Source: Lautropia mirabilis (GTDB taxonomy: Bacteria; Pseudomonadota; Gammaproteobacteria; Burkholderiales; Burkholderiaceae_B). From it: 64,000 bases of DNA. The stretch is from contig CAMCOS010000009.1 in the NCBI GenBank assembly GCA_945876565.1, positions 1-64,000 on the forward strand. The letters are read 5' to 3'. Made by a program: the position numbers and the translations under genes. Numbering within the stretch: position 1 is the first letter of the stretch; each line of letters begins with the position of its first letter. The notes below the pieces were generated by a model. It was not told the origin of the DNA. It made no database searches and saw only the letters and a program-made list of their open reading frames with translations. Shown piece by piece: positions 17,711 through 26,700 of this stretch.

Positions 17711-19357
17711 TCAGTTCCCCTGCCCTGCTATCTGTCCTGATACCTGCCCGCTAGGCTCGCTCGGTGGCAATGGTGGTGACGAAGGCGATGGCGGGGCTTG
17801 CGTTTGGCTCTCACCACTCGATTCACTTGGCGTGTCCGTCTGCGACTGCGCATCGGAGACATCCGTGGCTAGAGACTTTCGATGTGCAGGAATAGACAGC
17901 GCGCGTTCAGCCGATGCCAGCGCACTTAGCGTGTCCGTCATTGGCGGCACCGCTGCTGCCACTGGGGCATCGAGCAGTTCATCAAGCAGGCTTAATGACG
18001 CTTTGGTGTCGAGTGCCTGATTGTCATACCGGGTGTTAAGAATCGACTGCACTTCAGTCAGCTCAGAACGCCAAATATCCGCTTGACGAGTCATGAGTGC
18101 CAGTTGGGCGCTCAGTAGCATGGCACGCACATTGGCTTTGAGTTGGATGGCTTGTTCTTCCGACAATAGCAACGCTTGTGGATCATCCGCTTTGCGAATA
18201 CTCATCACATCAGCAAACTCGCGTAACAAGACCGACGATGCTTCAGATGTCCATTGGCTCACCTTGCCAGTGGCGCGATCCCAGGACAACCAGTCAGGCC
18301 AAGTTGACCGCGAGGACTGCTCAGCTTGCTGAGCTAGCGCAGGCGCTTGTGCGGCCGACGGCTTCTGACTTGTCCCTGCTGCGACCGGTGCGGATTTCTG
18401 GATTGACGAGGCAGTCACACCAGCCAAGCTCAATAACGGTGCCTTGCCAGTCAGTTGGATCAGGCTATCAAGCCTGGCTGAGAGACTTGCCACATCCACT
18501 TGAGGTAAAGAACGCAGACGCGCCAGATCGGTGATCACAGCTCGCTGGAGATTCTGAAGCGCCGGTGCGCTCTGGGTCCGGAGCATCGAATCCACTGAGG
18601 ATAGGATGGAGACAGCGCTATTCACGTTGCCAAACAGCACCAGTTCTTGGTTAGCCATGGTGATCAGACGCTTGAGGTCATTGAGCAGCAGAGTTTGATC
18701 CAAACCCTCGTTGGCCGCTTCCCAAGCTTGTTGCAGGGTTTTAAGTTCATTGGTGGTGACCGATAGTTCCCGGCTCAGTTGATCCACCAACTCACGCTGC
18801 GCGGTGGCAATGCTTAGGGCTTGGCTAGCTCTTTGACTCGCTTGCGCGGTTTGTGTGTCGGACTGCTGCAGTCGAGTGGCAATTTCTCGGGTCACTACTT
18901 CAAAACGCTTTTGCTGCCACCGCAAGCCCAGGCCTAGGGCTACCGCAATCAGCGCCAAGCCCAGTATCAGCGCTGTCCAGACCCCGTTGGCCTTCTTGCG
19001 GGTGGGTGCAATCGAACTCGTTTTGGCAGCTGCGGCCGGGCTGCTTGGTTTGGTTTCATTTCTGGGGTTGCTGTTGCTATCGCTTTTGTTATTCATGGCG
19101 CCTGATTGCTTCGGGGGATCGGTCTGAGTGACGGTTGTTAAATTGCTTGGCGTACTGGGCGTACTGGGCGTACTTGGCGTACTGGGCGTACTGGAACTTC
19201 GCAGCGCATCGAGTGGTTGGTGAATACTCAGTTGATCGGATCCGCTGGTGCGGGCCAGATCTTTGCTCACGACGGCCTGTGCCTTCGGATCTGCTGCTTT
19301 GACAGACTCAACAGAAGACTCGGTTGTTTCGTTGGTCGGTGACTGGTCTTGGCTCAT
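17711..19357 (-). CDS. hemX: HemX-like membrane protein
   Basis: This 548-aa protein has a long polar N-terminus (about 125 residues) rich in Ser, Thr and Pro, one membrane helix (ALILGLALIAVALGLGLRW) and a periplasmic coiled-coil/helical domain. The segment LLLNDLKRLITMANQELVLFGN is typical of the HemX family. Such proteins are often mislabelled uroporphyrinogen-III C-methyltransferase; the catalytic domain is not present here. Both ends are low complexity: a 9-bp repeat encodes Ser-Thr-Pro units near residue 60, and the C-terminus is Pro/Ser/Gly-rich. It lies between hemD and hemY. Confidence 0.85.
   Translation of the reverse strand: MSQDQSPTNETTESSVESVKAADPKAQAVVSKDLARTSGSDQLSIHQPLDALRSSSTPSTPSTPSTPSTPSNLTTVTQTDPPKQSGAMNNKSDSNSNPRNETKPSSPAAAAKTSSIAPTRKKANGVWTALILGLALIAVALGLGLRWQQKRFEVVTREIATRLQQSDTQTAQASQRASQALSIATAQRELVDQLSRELSVTTNELKTLQQAWEAANEGLDQTLLLNDLKRLITMANQELVLFGNVNSAVSILSSVDSMLRTQSAPALQNLQRAVITDLARLRSLPQVDVASLSARLDSLIQLTGKAPLLSLAGVTASSIQKSAPVAAGTSQKPSAAQAPALAQQAEQSSRSTWPDWLSWDRATGKVSQWTSEASSVLLREFADVMSIRKADDPQALLLSEEQAIQLKANVRAMLLSAQLALMTRQADIWRSELTEVQSILNTRYDNQALDTKASLSLLDELLDAPVAAAVPPMTDTLSALASAERALSIPAHRKSLATDVSDAQSQTDTPSESSGESQTQAPPSPSSPPLPPSEPSGQVSGQIAGQGN
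19146..19190. repeat. 9-bp tandem repeat, 5 copies, in-frame in hemX
   Basis: CTTGGCGTA or CTGGGCGTA is repeated five times without gaps. On the coding strand it gives consecutive Thr-Pro-Ser units. Confidence 0.95.
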
Positions 19358-19607
19358 GAGACTAATTGTAGTCCGTGACTGCGTAAAAGCCCATGTTGTA
19401 TCAATCGACTAGCCAACCGATTACAACGAACCTCAATCGAGCGTAACGTCTAAGGCTACCCGCCACGACTCTTTATCGGCGTAAGGTTGATTGATCGCAG
19501 TTTTTAACTGACGATAAGCAAAAATACATAAAGACAGTTCGATAGACACTAGAAGCATCATTGCATGTGAATTCAGCATACATGACCACTGAGCGGTTTA
19601 GCTTAGC

Positions 19608-20759
19608 CTACTCCACCCTCAAAATCCCCACTGCAATCGCCTCGTCATCGGGCGCGACCGCAAGCACCGGCGATTGGGCACCGGCTTGACCGTGATCAGC
19701 TGGCGTTTGGATAGGTGTTTGCCAATGCGCGAGCCAGCGGCGCACTGGTGCCACGAGACGCTCATGGACTACGATAACCCGTTCAGGGGCAAAGCCCGGC
19801 ATACCGGTGAAACCATAAAAATCATATTGCTGCTCAATGGCAGCGAGCCCTTCAGCGCTGGTGATAAGCCACGTGCCCACGCCGGCGTGAACATCCCCTG
19901 CTGCATCTCTAGCCCATGCTTTAAGTGTGGTGAGCTGCTCTTCTGACCACGCGGCAGGTTCACGCCGATAGACAGATAAACAGCTCACCGACATGCCATG
20001 CCGCGTCAGCACATCTGCCAGCCAGTCACGGCCGGTTTGGCCTCGCACGATCAGGGTTTTAGCGTTAGGGGAGAGTTGGGGTTTTAGAAGTGCCCACAGC
20101 CCCTCAGAGTCAGAAGACAAGCCATCTTTTGGGTAGGTGATCGTTGGTAATGGGGCTCTTAATGGGGCTCTTAATGGGGCTGCTAGATACAAATCGAGAT
20201 CATCGGCGATCTGTTTAGCCGTTGAAACACCGACACACGCGAGGATGGGTATTTGCCTGGGCGGCTGGGTGGACCCATGCTGATTAGAACTAACCTGATC
20301 GCCGTCAAGCCGAGTAGCGCGCAAGAAATCAACACCCGAGGTATCGAGATAGAAACGATGGTAGTACTGCCAGGCACCCCGGCTGACAAATACGAGTACG
20401 TCAAACTTGGATGGCTGCCAATCAGCAACCCCAGCATCGTTTGCAGACTGCCGCACTGGGCAAATAGGGGAAACGGTCAGTGCCGGTAGCTCCAACACCT
20501 CACAGCCTAAATGCCGCAGGCGGTTAGCGAGCGCTGCCTGCCGATCAGCAGGTCGGGTGAGCACAACACGCTTTACACGGTGCTTTACACGGCCCTGTAC
20601 AGGCTGCTTGAGTGTGCCACTTGCGGTTTCAATTCCAGTGGCAGTTTCAGGTGCTGTCTCAGGTACCGTCTCAGCCGCGCCTGTAGTCGAGCCATGGGCT
20701 GTACCATCAGTTGCACCCCCACCCCCTACTTTACCGTTCATTGGGTGCGCTGCAGCCAT
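19608..20759 (-). CDS. hemD: uroporphyrinogen-III synthase with N-terminal extension
   Basis: This cytosolic enzyme closes and isomerises hydroxymethylbilane to uroporphyrinogen III. Family features are KRVVLTRPADRQAALANRL, KFDVLVFVSRGAW, LIVRGQTGRDWLADVL and GTWLITSAEGLAAI. At 383 aa it is over 100 residues longer than most HemD proteins. The first 60 residues are Gly/Thr/Glu-rich, and other inserts (Ala-Pro-Leu-Arg repeats near residue 200) are low complexity. It begins 9 nt after the hemC stop, so the extension may be translated, although a start nearer residue 55 is possible. Confidence 0.88.
   Translation of the reverse strand: MAAAHPMNGKVGGGGATDGTAHGSTTGAAETVPETAPETATGIETASGTLKQPVQGRVKHRVKRVVLTRPADRQAALANRLRHLGCEVLELPALTVSPICPVRQSANDAGVADWQPSKFDVLVFVSRGAWQYYHRFYLDTSGVDFLRATRLDGDQVSSNQHGSTQPPRQIPILACVGVSTAKQIADDLDLYLAAPLRAPLRAPLPTITYPKDGLSSDSEGLWALLKPQLSPNAKTLIVRGQTGRDWLADVLTRHGMSVSCLSVYRREPAAWSEEQLTTLKAWARDAAGDVHAGVGTWLITSAEGLAAIEQQYDFYGFTGMPGFAPERVIVVHERLVAPVRRWLAHWQTPIQTPADHGQAGAQSPVLAVAPDDEAIAVGILRVE
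20149..20184. repeat. 12-bp tandem repeat, 3 copies, in-frame in hemD
   Basis: AATGGGGCTCTT occurs twice, followed by AATGGGGCTGCT. It encodes repeated Ala-Pro-Leu-Arg units inside HemD. Confidence 0.92.
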
Positions 20760-20768
20760 GATGTCGTA

Positions 20769-21713
20769 TCAATACTCAAGCTGCGCCAGCAACTTGTCAG
20801 CCCCCTGGTCCAGCAAATCCTGGGCCACCTTGACACCGAGGATTTCTGGGGCATCTGGGTCAGCCATCGGGCCTCTGGCATTGGCTCTCAGAATCGTCTG
20901 CCCATCTGGGGTAGCCACCAAGGCATAAACCGTCAGTTGACCGTTAATCAATTGAGCGTGTGCGGCGATCGGTGTTGAGCAAGAACCACCCAGGGCACGC
21001 GATACGGTTCTTTCAGCTTGGGCAATGGCGGTGCTTTGGGCACATACCAATGGTTGCAAGAGTCGGCTAATCCCCGGGCGCGATTTGAGCACCTCGATGC
21101 CCAAAGCACCTTGCCCTGCTGCAGGCAAAGATTGCTCCAGCGGGATAATGGTACGGATACGGTCAGCGAGATCTAATCGCTGCAAACCCACCGCCGCTAG
21201 AATGATGGCGTCAAACTCACCATCGTCGAGTTTCTTGAGTCTCGTATCGAGATTACCCCTGAGCGGTTTGACTTGTATGTCAGGGCGCTGGGCTTTCAAT
21301 TGACACTCGCGTCTGAGGCTACTGGTGCCAATGGTGGCACCATGGGGTAATTCAGTCAAGCTTGCGTATTTTGAAGACACCCAGGCATCTCTACTCTCTG
21401 CTCTTGGCAAAATCGCAGCCAGCTCAAACACTGGTGGCATATCAACTGGTACGTCCTTGAGCGAATGCACAGCCAGATCTGCCCTGCCATCGAGAAGGGC
21501 ATTTTCTAGTTCCTTGATGAATAGTCCCTTGCCGCCTACCTTTTGTAGGCTTCGATCAAGGATCTCGTCACCTCGGGTGCTGAGCTTAAGCAGACTCACT
21601 TCTGTGTTGGGGTACTGGGCTTGCAGTAACGCCTTTACGTGCTGCGCCTGCCACAGGGCCAGTCGGCTTGCTCGGGTAGCAATAACCAGTCGATCGGGGA
21701 TGGATAAGGCCAT
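20769..21713 (-). CDS. hemC: hydroxymethylbilane synthase (porphobilinogen deaminase)
   Basis: The enzyme condenses four porphobilinogens into hydroxymethylbilane. The 314-aa product shows [37 protein letters not shown] and [22 protein letters not shown] carries the Cys that holds the dipyrromethane cofactor. Length is normal. It is the first gene of the leftward hemC-hemD-hemX-hemY cluster. The ATG has no clear ribosome binding site: the bases just upstream are a 13-bp tandem array ending 7 nt before the start. Confidence 0.96.
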   Translation of the reverse strand: MALSIPDRLVIATRASRLALWQAQHVKALLQAQYPNTEVSLLKLSTRGDEILDRSLQKVGGKGLFIKELENALLDGRADLAVHSLKDVPVDMPPVFELAAILPRAESRDAWVSSKYASLTELPHGATIGTSSLRRECQLKAQRPDIQVKPLRGNLDTRLKKLDDGEFDAIILAAVGLQRLDLADRIRTIIPLEQSLPAAGQGALGIEVLKSRPGISRLLQPLVCAQSTAIAQAERTVSRALGGSCSTPIAAHAQLINGQLTVYALVATPDGQTILRANARGPMADPDAPEILGVKVAQDLLDQGADKLLAQLEY

Positions 21714-21720
21714 GGCGATG

Positions 21721-21759
21721 TGTCGTGTTCTTGTGTCGTGTTCTTGTGTGGTGTTGTTT
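21721..21759. repeat. 13-bp tandem repeat, 3 copies, in the hemC leader
   Basis: TGTCGTGTTCTTG is repeated at 21721 and 21734 and followed by the variant TGTGGTGTTGTTT. On the hemC mRNA this puts repeated CAAGAACACGACA units directly before the start codon, where a Shine-Dalgarno sequence would be expected. Confidence 0.93.
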
Positions 21760-21954
21760 TGCTATTTTGCGTAAGAAACTCGTGTCGATCTGATGCCTGA
21801 GCAAATGATTAAGCTCAATGGGGAGAACTGCTTTGTCCGGTTGACCATTCAAATCTACTGAGGCTCACTGGGCCAAATCGACAGAGTAAAAATCAGTGAG
21901 ACGGACCCACTCATTCAGACCTATGCAATGACAGCACCAGCATCAAAACGAGCA

Positions 21955-22059
21955 CTAGCGCAGGTAGTTTAGGATAACAGTTAACACAATGCCGGCGATG
22001 GCTGCGACAGCCAACCACTGCAAAATGGTGAGTTCTTGTTTGGAAGGTTTTTCTGACAT
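21955..22059 (-). CDS. 34-codon small membrane protein
   Basis: The frame starts with MSEKPSKQELTILQWL and continues into a hydrophobic stretch (AVAAIAGIVLTVIL) ending in NYLR. This gives a short polar N-terminus and a single membrane helix. AAGGAAC lies about 10 nt before the ATG. The gene lies alone between hemC and the TerC-family gene in a region with no other coding sequence. I do not recognise a named family. The composition and ribosome binding site make it a plausible real small protein, but it could be chance. Confidence 0.5.
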   Translation of the reverse strand: MSEKPSKQELTILQWLAVAAIAGIVLTVILNYLR

Positions 22060-22232
22060 GATGGAAAAGTTCCTTTTAGCCTTTTAAGTTAGTGCTTGCA
22101 GATCAATCTTGATGGGCACGGGTCATGGACGATGAGGCATTGATCATTATCACCGCCCCCAAAATCCGATCTAATCCGAACCGCCCAAAACTCATGAACG
22201 CGCAAGTTTCGTTGATCTAAGGCAGCAGTGTT

Positions 22233-22982
22233 CTAGCGACTCAGCTTTTTGCCTGCCCAATACCGCCCAATAGTGATTACTACCACTACACCAATAATTT
22301 GAGCTACCAGTTTAGCAAGGGAAGATACTTCGCCAAATTGATTCAAGACAAGAATGTCGGTCACCATCATGCCACCGGCGATCCAGCCCAAAAGGCCCAC
22401 GCCTGCCATCACCAGCACCGGAAATCGATCAAGGAGCTTTACAAGAAGGCTACTACCAAAAACAATGATAGGTACGCTAATGAGTAAGCCAATCACCACC
22501 AAGGTCAATTGCTGGTCAATCGTTACGATCACGTCACCCACATGAACCGCACCCGAGATGGCGAGCACGTTATCCAAGCTCATCACAAAATCAGCCACCA
22601 CGATTGTTTTAATGGCTGCAAAGAGGGATGTGCCGGCGGCCAGGCCAACCGCAGCGCCGCCCCCAGCACCAGTCACCGAGCGGGTGCGGTCAGGAGTTGG
22701 GTTCTGTAGCAGGCGCATGGCCACCCAGGAGAGTAATAGGCCGCCAACGATTTTTAAACCTGGAATCGACAGAAGGCTAAGCGCCACCGCGATCAATACA
22801 ATGCGCACAACGATGGCAACCAAGGTGCCCCAGGCAATGCCCTGCCGTCTGCGAGCGGGGTCAAGATGGCGACATGCCAAGGCAATCACCACGGCATTGT
22901 CTGCGCTTAACAGCAGGTCAATCAGGATAATGTGAATGATCAAAATCAAACTGATGTTTTGCAGGAGTTCGATGTTGTTCAT
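22233..22982 (-). CDS. TerC/YjbE-family integral membrane protein
   Basis: The 249-aa product has seven to eight membrane helices. The paired family motifs LLSADNAVVIALA (TM1) and DFVMSLDNVLAI (middle) carry acidic residues in the membrane, as in the TerC/Alx/YjbE group. Members of this family export manganese or support metal loading of secreted proteins. A Gly/Ala-rich central loop lies near residue 105. I looked for a yybP-ykoY (Mn) riboswitch upstream and could not recognise one. Confidence 0.85.
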   Translation of the reverse strand: MNNIELLQNISLILIIHIILIDLLLSADNAVVIALACRHLDPARRRQGIAWGTLVAIVVRIVLIAVALSLLSIPGLKIVGGLLLSWVAMRLLQNPTPDRTRSVTGAGGGAAVGLAAGTSLFAAIKTIVVADFVMSLDNVLAISGAVHVGDVIVTIDQQLTLVVIGLLISVPIIVFGSSLLVKLLDRFPVLVMAGVGLLGWIAGGMMVTDILVLNQFGEVSSLAKLVAQIIGVVVVITIGRYWAGKKLSR

Positions 22983-23020
22983 GCGGTACCTACAATAAAT
23001 TCGGGTGGTGGTTCCTGGTG

Positions 23021-23060
23021 ACTAGCCGTAGCTTAGCGTGACTCGCCGTGGCTTAGCGTG
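23021..23060. repeat. 20-bp tandem repeat, 2 copies
   Basis: ACTAGCCGTAGCTTAGCGTG is followed directly by ACTCGCCGTGGCTTAGCGTG and then ACTAAGCG. It lies in the leader of the TerC-family gene, about 40 bp upstream of its start. Confidence 0.88.
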
Positions 23061-23531
23061 ACTAAGCGCACAGTAACTGTGTCCCCCATCGTAAACCATC
23101 TGCTGGTTATGGTGGCGGCAATGTTGGGCCGAAATAAGTGCAGCCAGGTGGGAGAAGGTGCAACAGTGCCACAGACCTACCGGCGAACGATCAGAATGTA
23201 TTTCCAGAGCCATCGCAGCCATAAACACTCAAGCTGCATCAGAGGCCTCAATGTTTTGCGACGAACCCTGAACTGATCATCCGAAGCCGCTTTCGTCAAC
23301 AGGGCAAAGAATCTCTCAGCTTTCTGGCGATGGAACTTCACTGGAACTTTGATACCAAACGTGACTCGCTGCCGCCTGCAAAACAACCGACGTATCGAGC
23401 TGACTCGGATTCTGCAGAGAATTCCGTTCATCGGGCTCCAAGGTTACTGTAAATCCGTACGTGGAGCCACCCACGAAAACTCAACTGGCCAACCCGCAAT
23501 ACGAAAGCAGCAGTCTCCTGCAGCCCTGCCT

Positions 23532-23609
23532 TGCGTTTTTCACCTGCGTTTCTCACCTGCGTTGTTCACCTGCGTTTTTCACCTGCGTTTTTCACCTGCG
23601 TTTTTCACC
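23532..23609. repeat. 13-bp tandem repeat, 6 copies
   Basis: TGCGTTTTTCACC is repeated six times without spacers (copies 2 and 3 each differ by one base). It lies 135 bp before the SNF2-type gene and is the highest-copy array in the window. Confidence 0.96.
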
Positions 23610-23744
23610 TATACTCTTGCGGGTACCATGACCAGTAACTGATAGACAGGTATGCAGGCCATGTTGCTCGCCTCATGACGTGTTTTATCACTTGCTTGAT
23701 TTGCTCGATTCGCATTGTTTTACCTCTGAACCAGACCCCGTCCC

Positions 23745-26700
23745 ATGCAATCACCGATCGACACCATCCTTCACCGAGAAATCGACTCGACGTCGCTGGC
23801 CCGGGGTCGAGCCTATGCAAATGAAGGCAGAGTCAAGTCCTGGAAACTCTCATCTAACCGACAAATATTAACCGCCCACGTACAAGGCACCCAACTATAC
23901 AGGGTGGAGGCTGCGCTGACCTGGTCGCATGCTCGCGTGTTGACCGCAATGACTGGATTCTGCTCATGCCCATTGGCGTTTCAGTGCAAGCATGTCGCAG
24001 CCGCCATGTATGTGGCCCAAGCCGCCGGGGCTTTGCGAGATGAATTCTCTGGCACAACCCGCACGAGCTGGTCACACCCGGAGTTCGAGGCTGACACGGC
24101 ACAATCCGTCGAAGCTCCACTGAGCCCTGATCTAGGCGTTTGGCTAACTGATTACCAGCGCCACTATGCCAAGCGACTAGAAGACAGCCCAAATCCGATT
24201 AACCCCAACGCCTATGCGCCCAACGTCAAAGACCGCATTCGGTACGTGGTCGATCAAGACAGCAGTTCAGTCACCATCGTGCCGATGAAGGTATCGGTTC
24301 GCAAAGAAGGCAGCCTCTCGCGTGGCGGTGCACAGCACTATGATTTTCGGAATGCCATCCATCGCAGCCCGCCACGATTTGTCCTGCCCATAGACCTTAG
24401 GATTTTTAGGCTGCTAACCGTGTCGACACGCGACGGGTACTTTAGTCAATCGGTCATCTCCGATGATGACGAAGGACAAATGCTGTTTCGGCTCATCCTC
24501 AGATCTGGCCGAGCCCATTGGGGCCATGAGGACGGGCTGGCGCTATACGAAGGTGAACCCTTCGCCGGAGAGATCGCCTGGCGTGACTTCGGTGACACAC
24601 AGCAGCTGATGGTGAGGGTGAATGACCATCGCAGTGACAAGAATGAAACCAACTACAACAATGACGAGAACAGCGACAACAACAGCACCGAGGGCAAAGT
24701 ACTGTGGGTCAAACCCCTAGCCCTGGTACCACCCTGGTACTTAAATACTGAAACTGGCCGTTGCGGGCTGCTAGAAACCAAGGTGCCTGCGCTGAAGGTT
24801 AAATGGCTGGCCACTGCACCACCGGTTCCAGCCACCCAGACCGAGCAGGTGTTAGCTGCCCTGTCGCGCGCCAACATCGACATACCGCGCCCCCGACCGG
24901 TCGCCCAAATGCGGATAACCGACATAGAGCCCGTGCCTGTGCTCACGCTCGGTGTTATCAAGGCACGCGAACGTACCGACCGCGATGGCTATATCGCCTA
25001 TCACCGTCCATTTAACCGCCCCTTTCAGCGCCACGAAATTGCGCCTGTGCTGCGCCTGTCGTTTAACTACGATGGCCATCGCGTGGCGGCCGACGCACCA
25101 GATACCATTACGCGCTACGTCGAAGGTGGCAATTTGCAGGTCATTGAGCGCAATGCCGCACTGGAAGGCATGATTTTTCGCAAACTGCTCGATCGTGCCG
25201 AGGATCACTTGTTCCGTCCGGCAGCGTTCTTCGAAGACGACGTCGACATGGCGAGCGGCAAAGAATACGATCTGATGTTCTGGCCGTTTGACGGTCTGAA
25301 CCCCATGACCTTTGAAGGTGGTGGCCATGATCTGCTAGATTTCATGGCAGATGTGCTGCCAGAACTCAAAGCCGAAGGCTGGATCATCAAGATCGACCCC
25401 GCGTGGCCCTGCTTACTGCATGAGGGTGAGGGTCAGGTCCACGGTGGCATTAAGGAACAAGAGAACGGCTGGTTCTCACTCGGCCTGAACTTTGAGGTCG
25501 ATGGCCAGGAGTTTGATCTTTTGCCGGTGCTCGCCAATCTCGTTGAGTCTATCCCTGAAGATATTCTGGAGGATGACCACAAGCTGCAAGAGGGAATTGA
25601 ATACACGCAGTTTGTGGCAAGGCTCAAAGACGGCAGCTACGCGAGACTGCCGCTTGCGCCACTGATACCGGCTCTGCGCGTCATCCGCGACTTAAACAAG
25701 CAAATGCATGCGGCACAAGCCGGCACTGTTCATGACTTAGCCGAAGCGCTGGCTGGTTGTGGCATTGCGTTTGACGGTGGCGAGCGCCTCATTGAGCTTG
25801 GCAAACGCTTGCGTTCACTCGCGCAGATTGGTCAGGGCATTGATGAAGCCGATGGAGTGGATGGAGCTAGCGAGGCTAGCCTACCGAAGATTCCCGATAC
25901 CTTCAAGGGTGACCTGCGACCCTATCAAAAAACCGGCATGGCTTGGATGCTGGCGCTATCTGACACCGGATTTGGCGGCATTCTGGCTGATGACATGGGT
26001 CTTGGTAAAACCGTGCAGACGTTGGCGTTTTTGGCAGCCAGGAAACACAAACAGGCACTCGAACAAGCGGGTTGTGAATCAAGTGCCGTGCCAAGTAAGG
26101 ACAACAACACAGCCAACGATGCAGCCAACGATGCAGCCAAGGGCAAAACAGCAAAGGCTGTGAAGACCGAAAAAACCACCAAAGCAGCTAAAACTACTAA
26201 AGCAGCTAAAACCACTAAAGCCGCAGCCGTCAAACAGTCTGCCGCCGCAAGTATTGCGGCGAGGATTGCAGTGACCGCACCGGATGCCACGGCAGCTGCT
26301 GCGTCGCCCACCTCTGCCCCCACACAGCACCTACCCTGTCTCTTGGTGGTGCCAACGTCATTGGTGAGCAACTGGCAGCGTGAGGCGGCTCGCTTCGTGC
26401 CGGACATGAAAGTGCTGGCCTTGCATGGACCGGATCGCAAGCAACACTTTGATTCGATCAGCCGCCAGGACCTGGTGATCACCACCTATCCACTGCTACA
26501 TCGGGATCACGAGGCTTTATTTGACCAACAGTACGACACGGTGATATTGGATGAAGCTCAGAATGTGAAGAACCCCACCTCACAGGCTGCCAAGTTGATA
26601 CGCGAAGTTTCAGCCAGACAGCGTCTGGCGCTGACCGGCACGCCAATGGAGAACAATCTCGAAGAACTATGGTGCATTTTTGACTGGCTGATTCCCGGGT

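Larger units (their letters stand above)
22983..23744. other. 762-bp gap without a recognisable gene
   Basis: The gap separates the TerC-family gene from the divergent SNF2-type gene. It holds a 20-bp direct repeat (23021-23060), an 84-codon open frame of unlikely composition on the minus strand (23177-23431) and a six-copy 13-bp array (23532-23609). Parts may be remnants of a deleted gene; none could be identified. Confidence 0.6.

Noticed and set aside
22983-23110. yybP-ykoY manganese riboswitch before the TerC-family gene
   Set aside because: I could not find the conserved core residues or the expected helices by eye, and the region is partly a 20-bp duplication.
23532-23609. Possible CRISPR array
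   Set aside because: The 13-bp units are directly adjacent without spacers and no cas genes are present. It is a simple tandem repeat, like the other arrays.
25925-26485. 186-codon Ala/Leu/Val-rich frame antisense to the SNF2-type gene
   Set aside because: Its hydrophobic repeats are the complement of the Lys/Ala/Thr codons in the helicase insert, so it only looks like a membrane protein.
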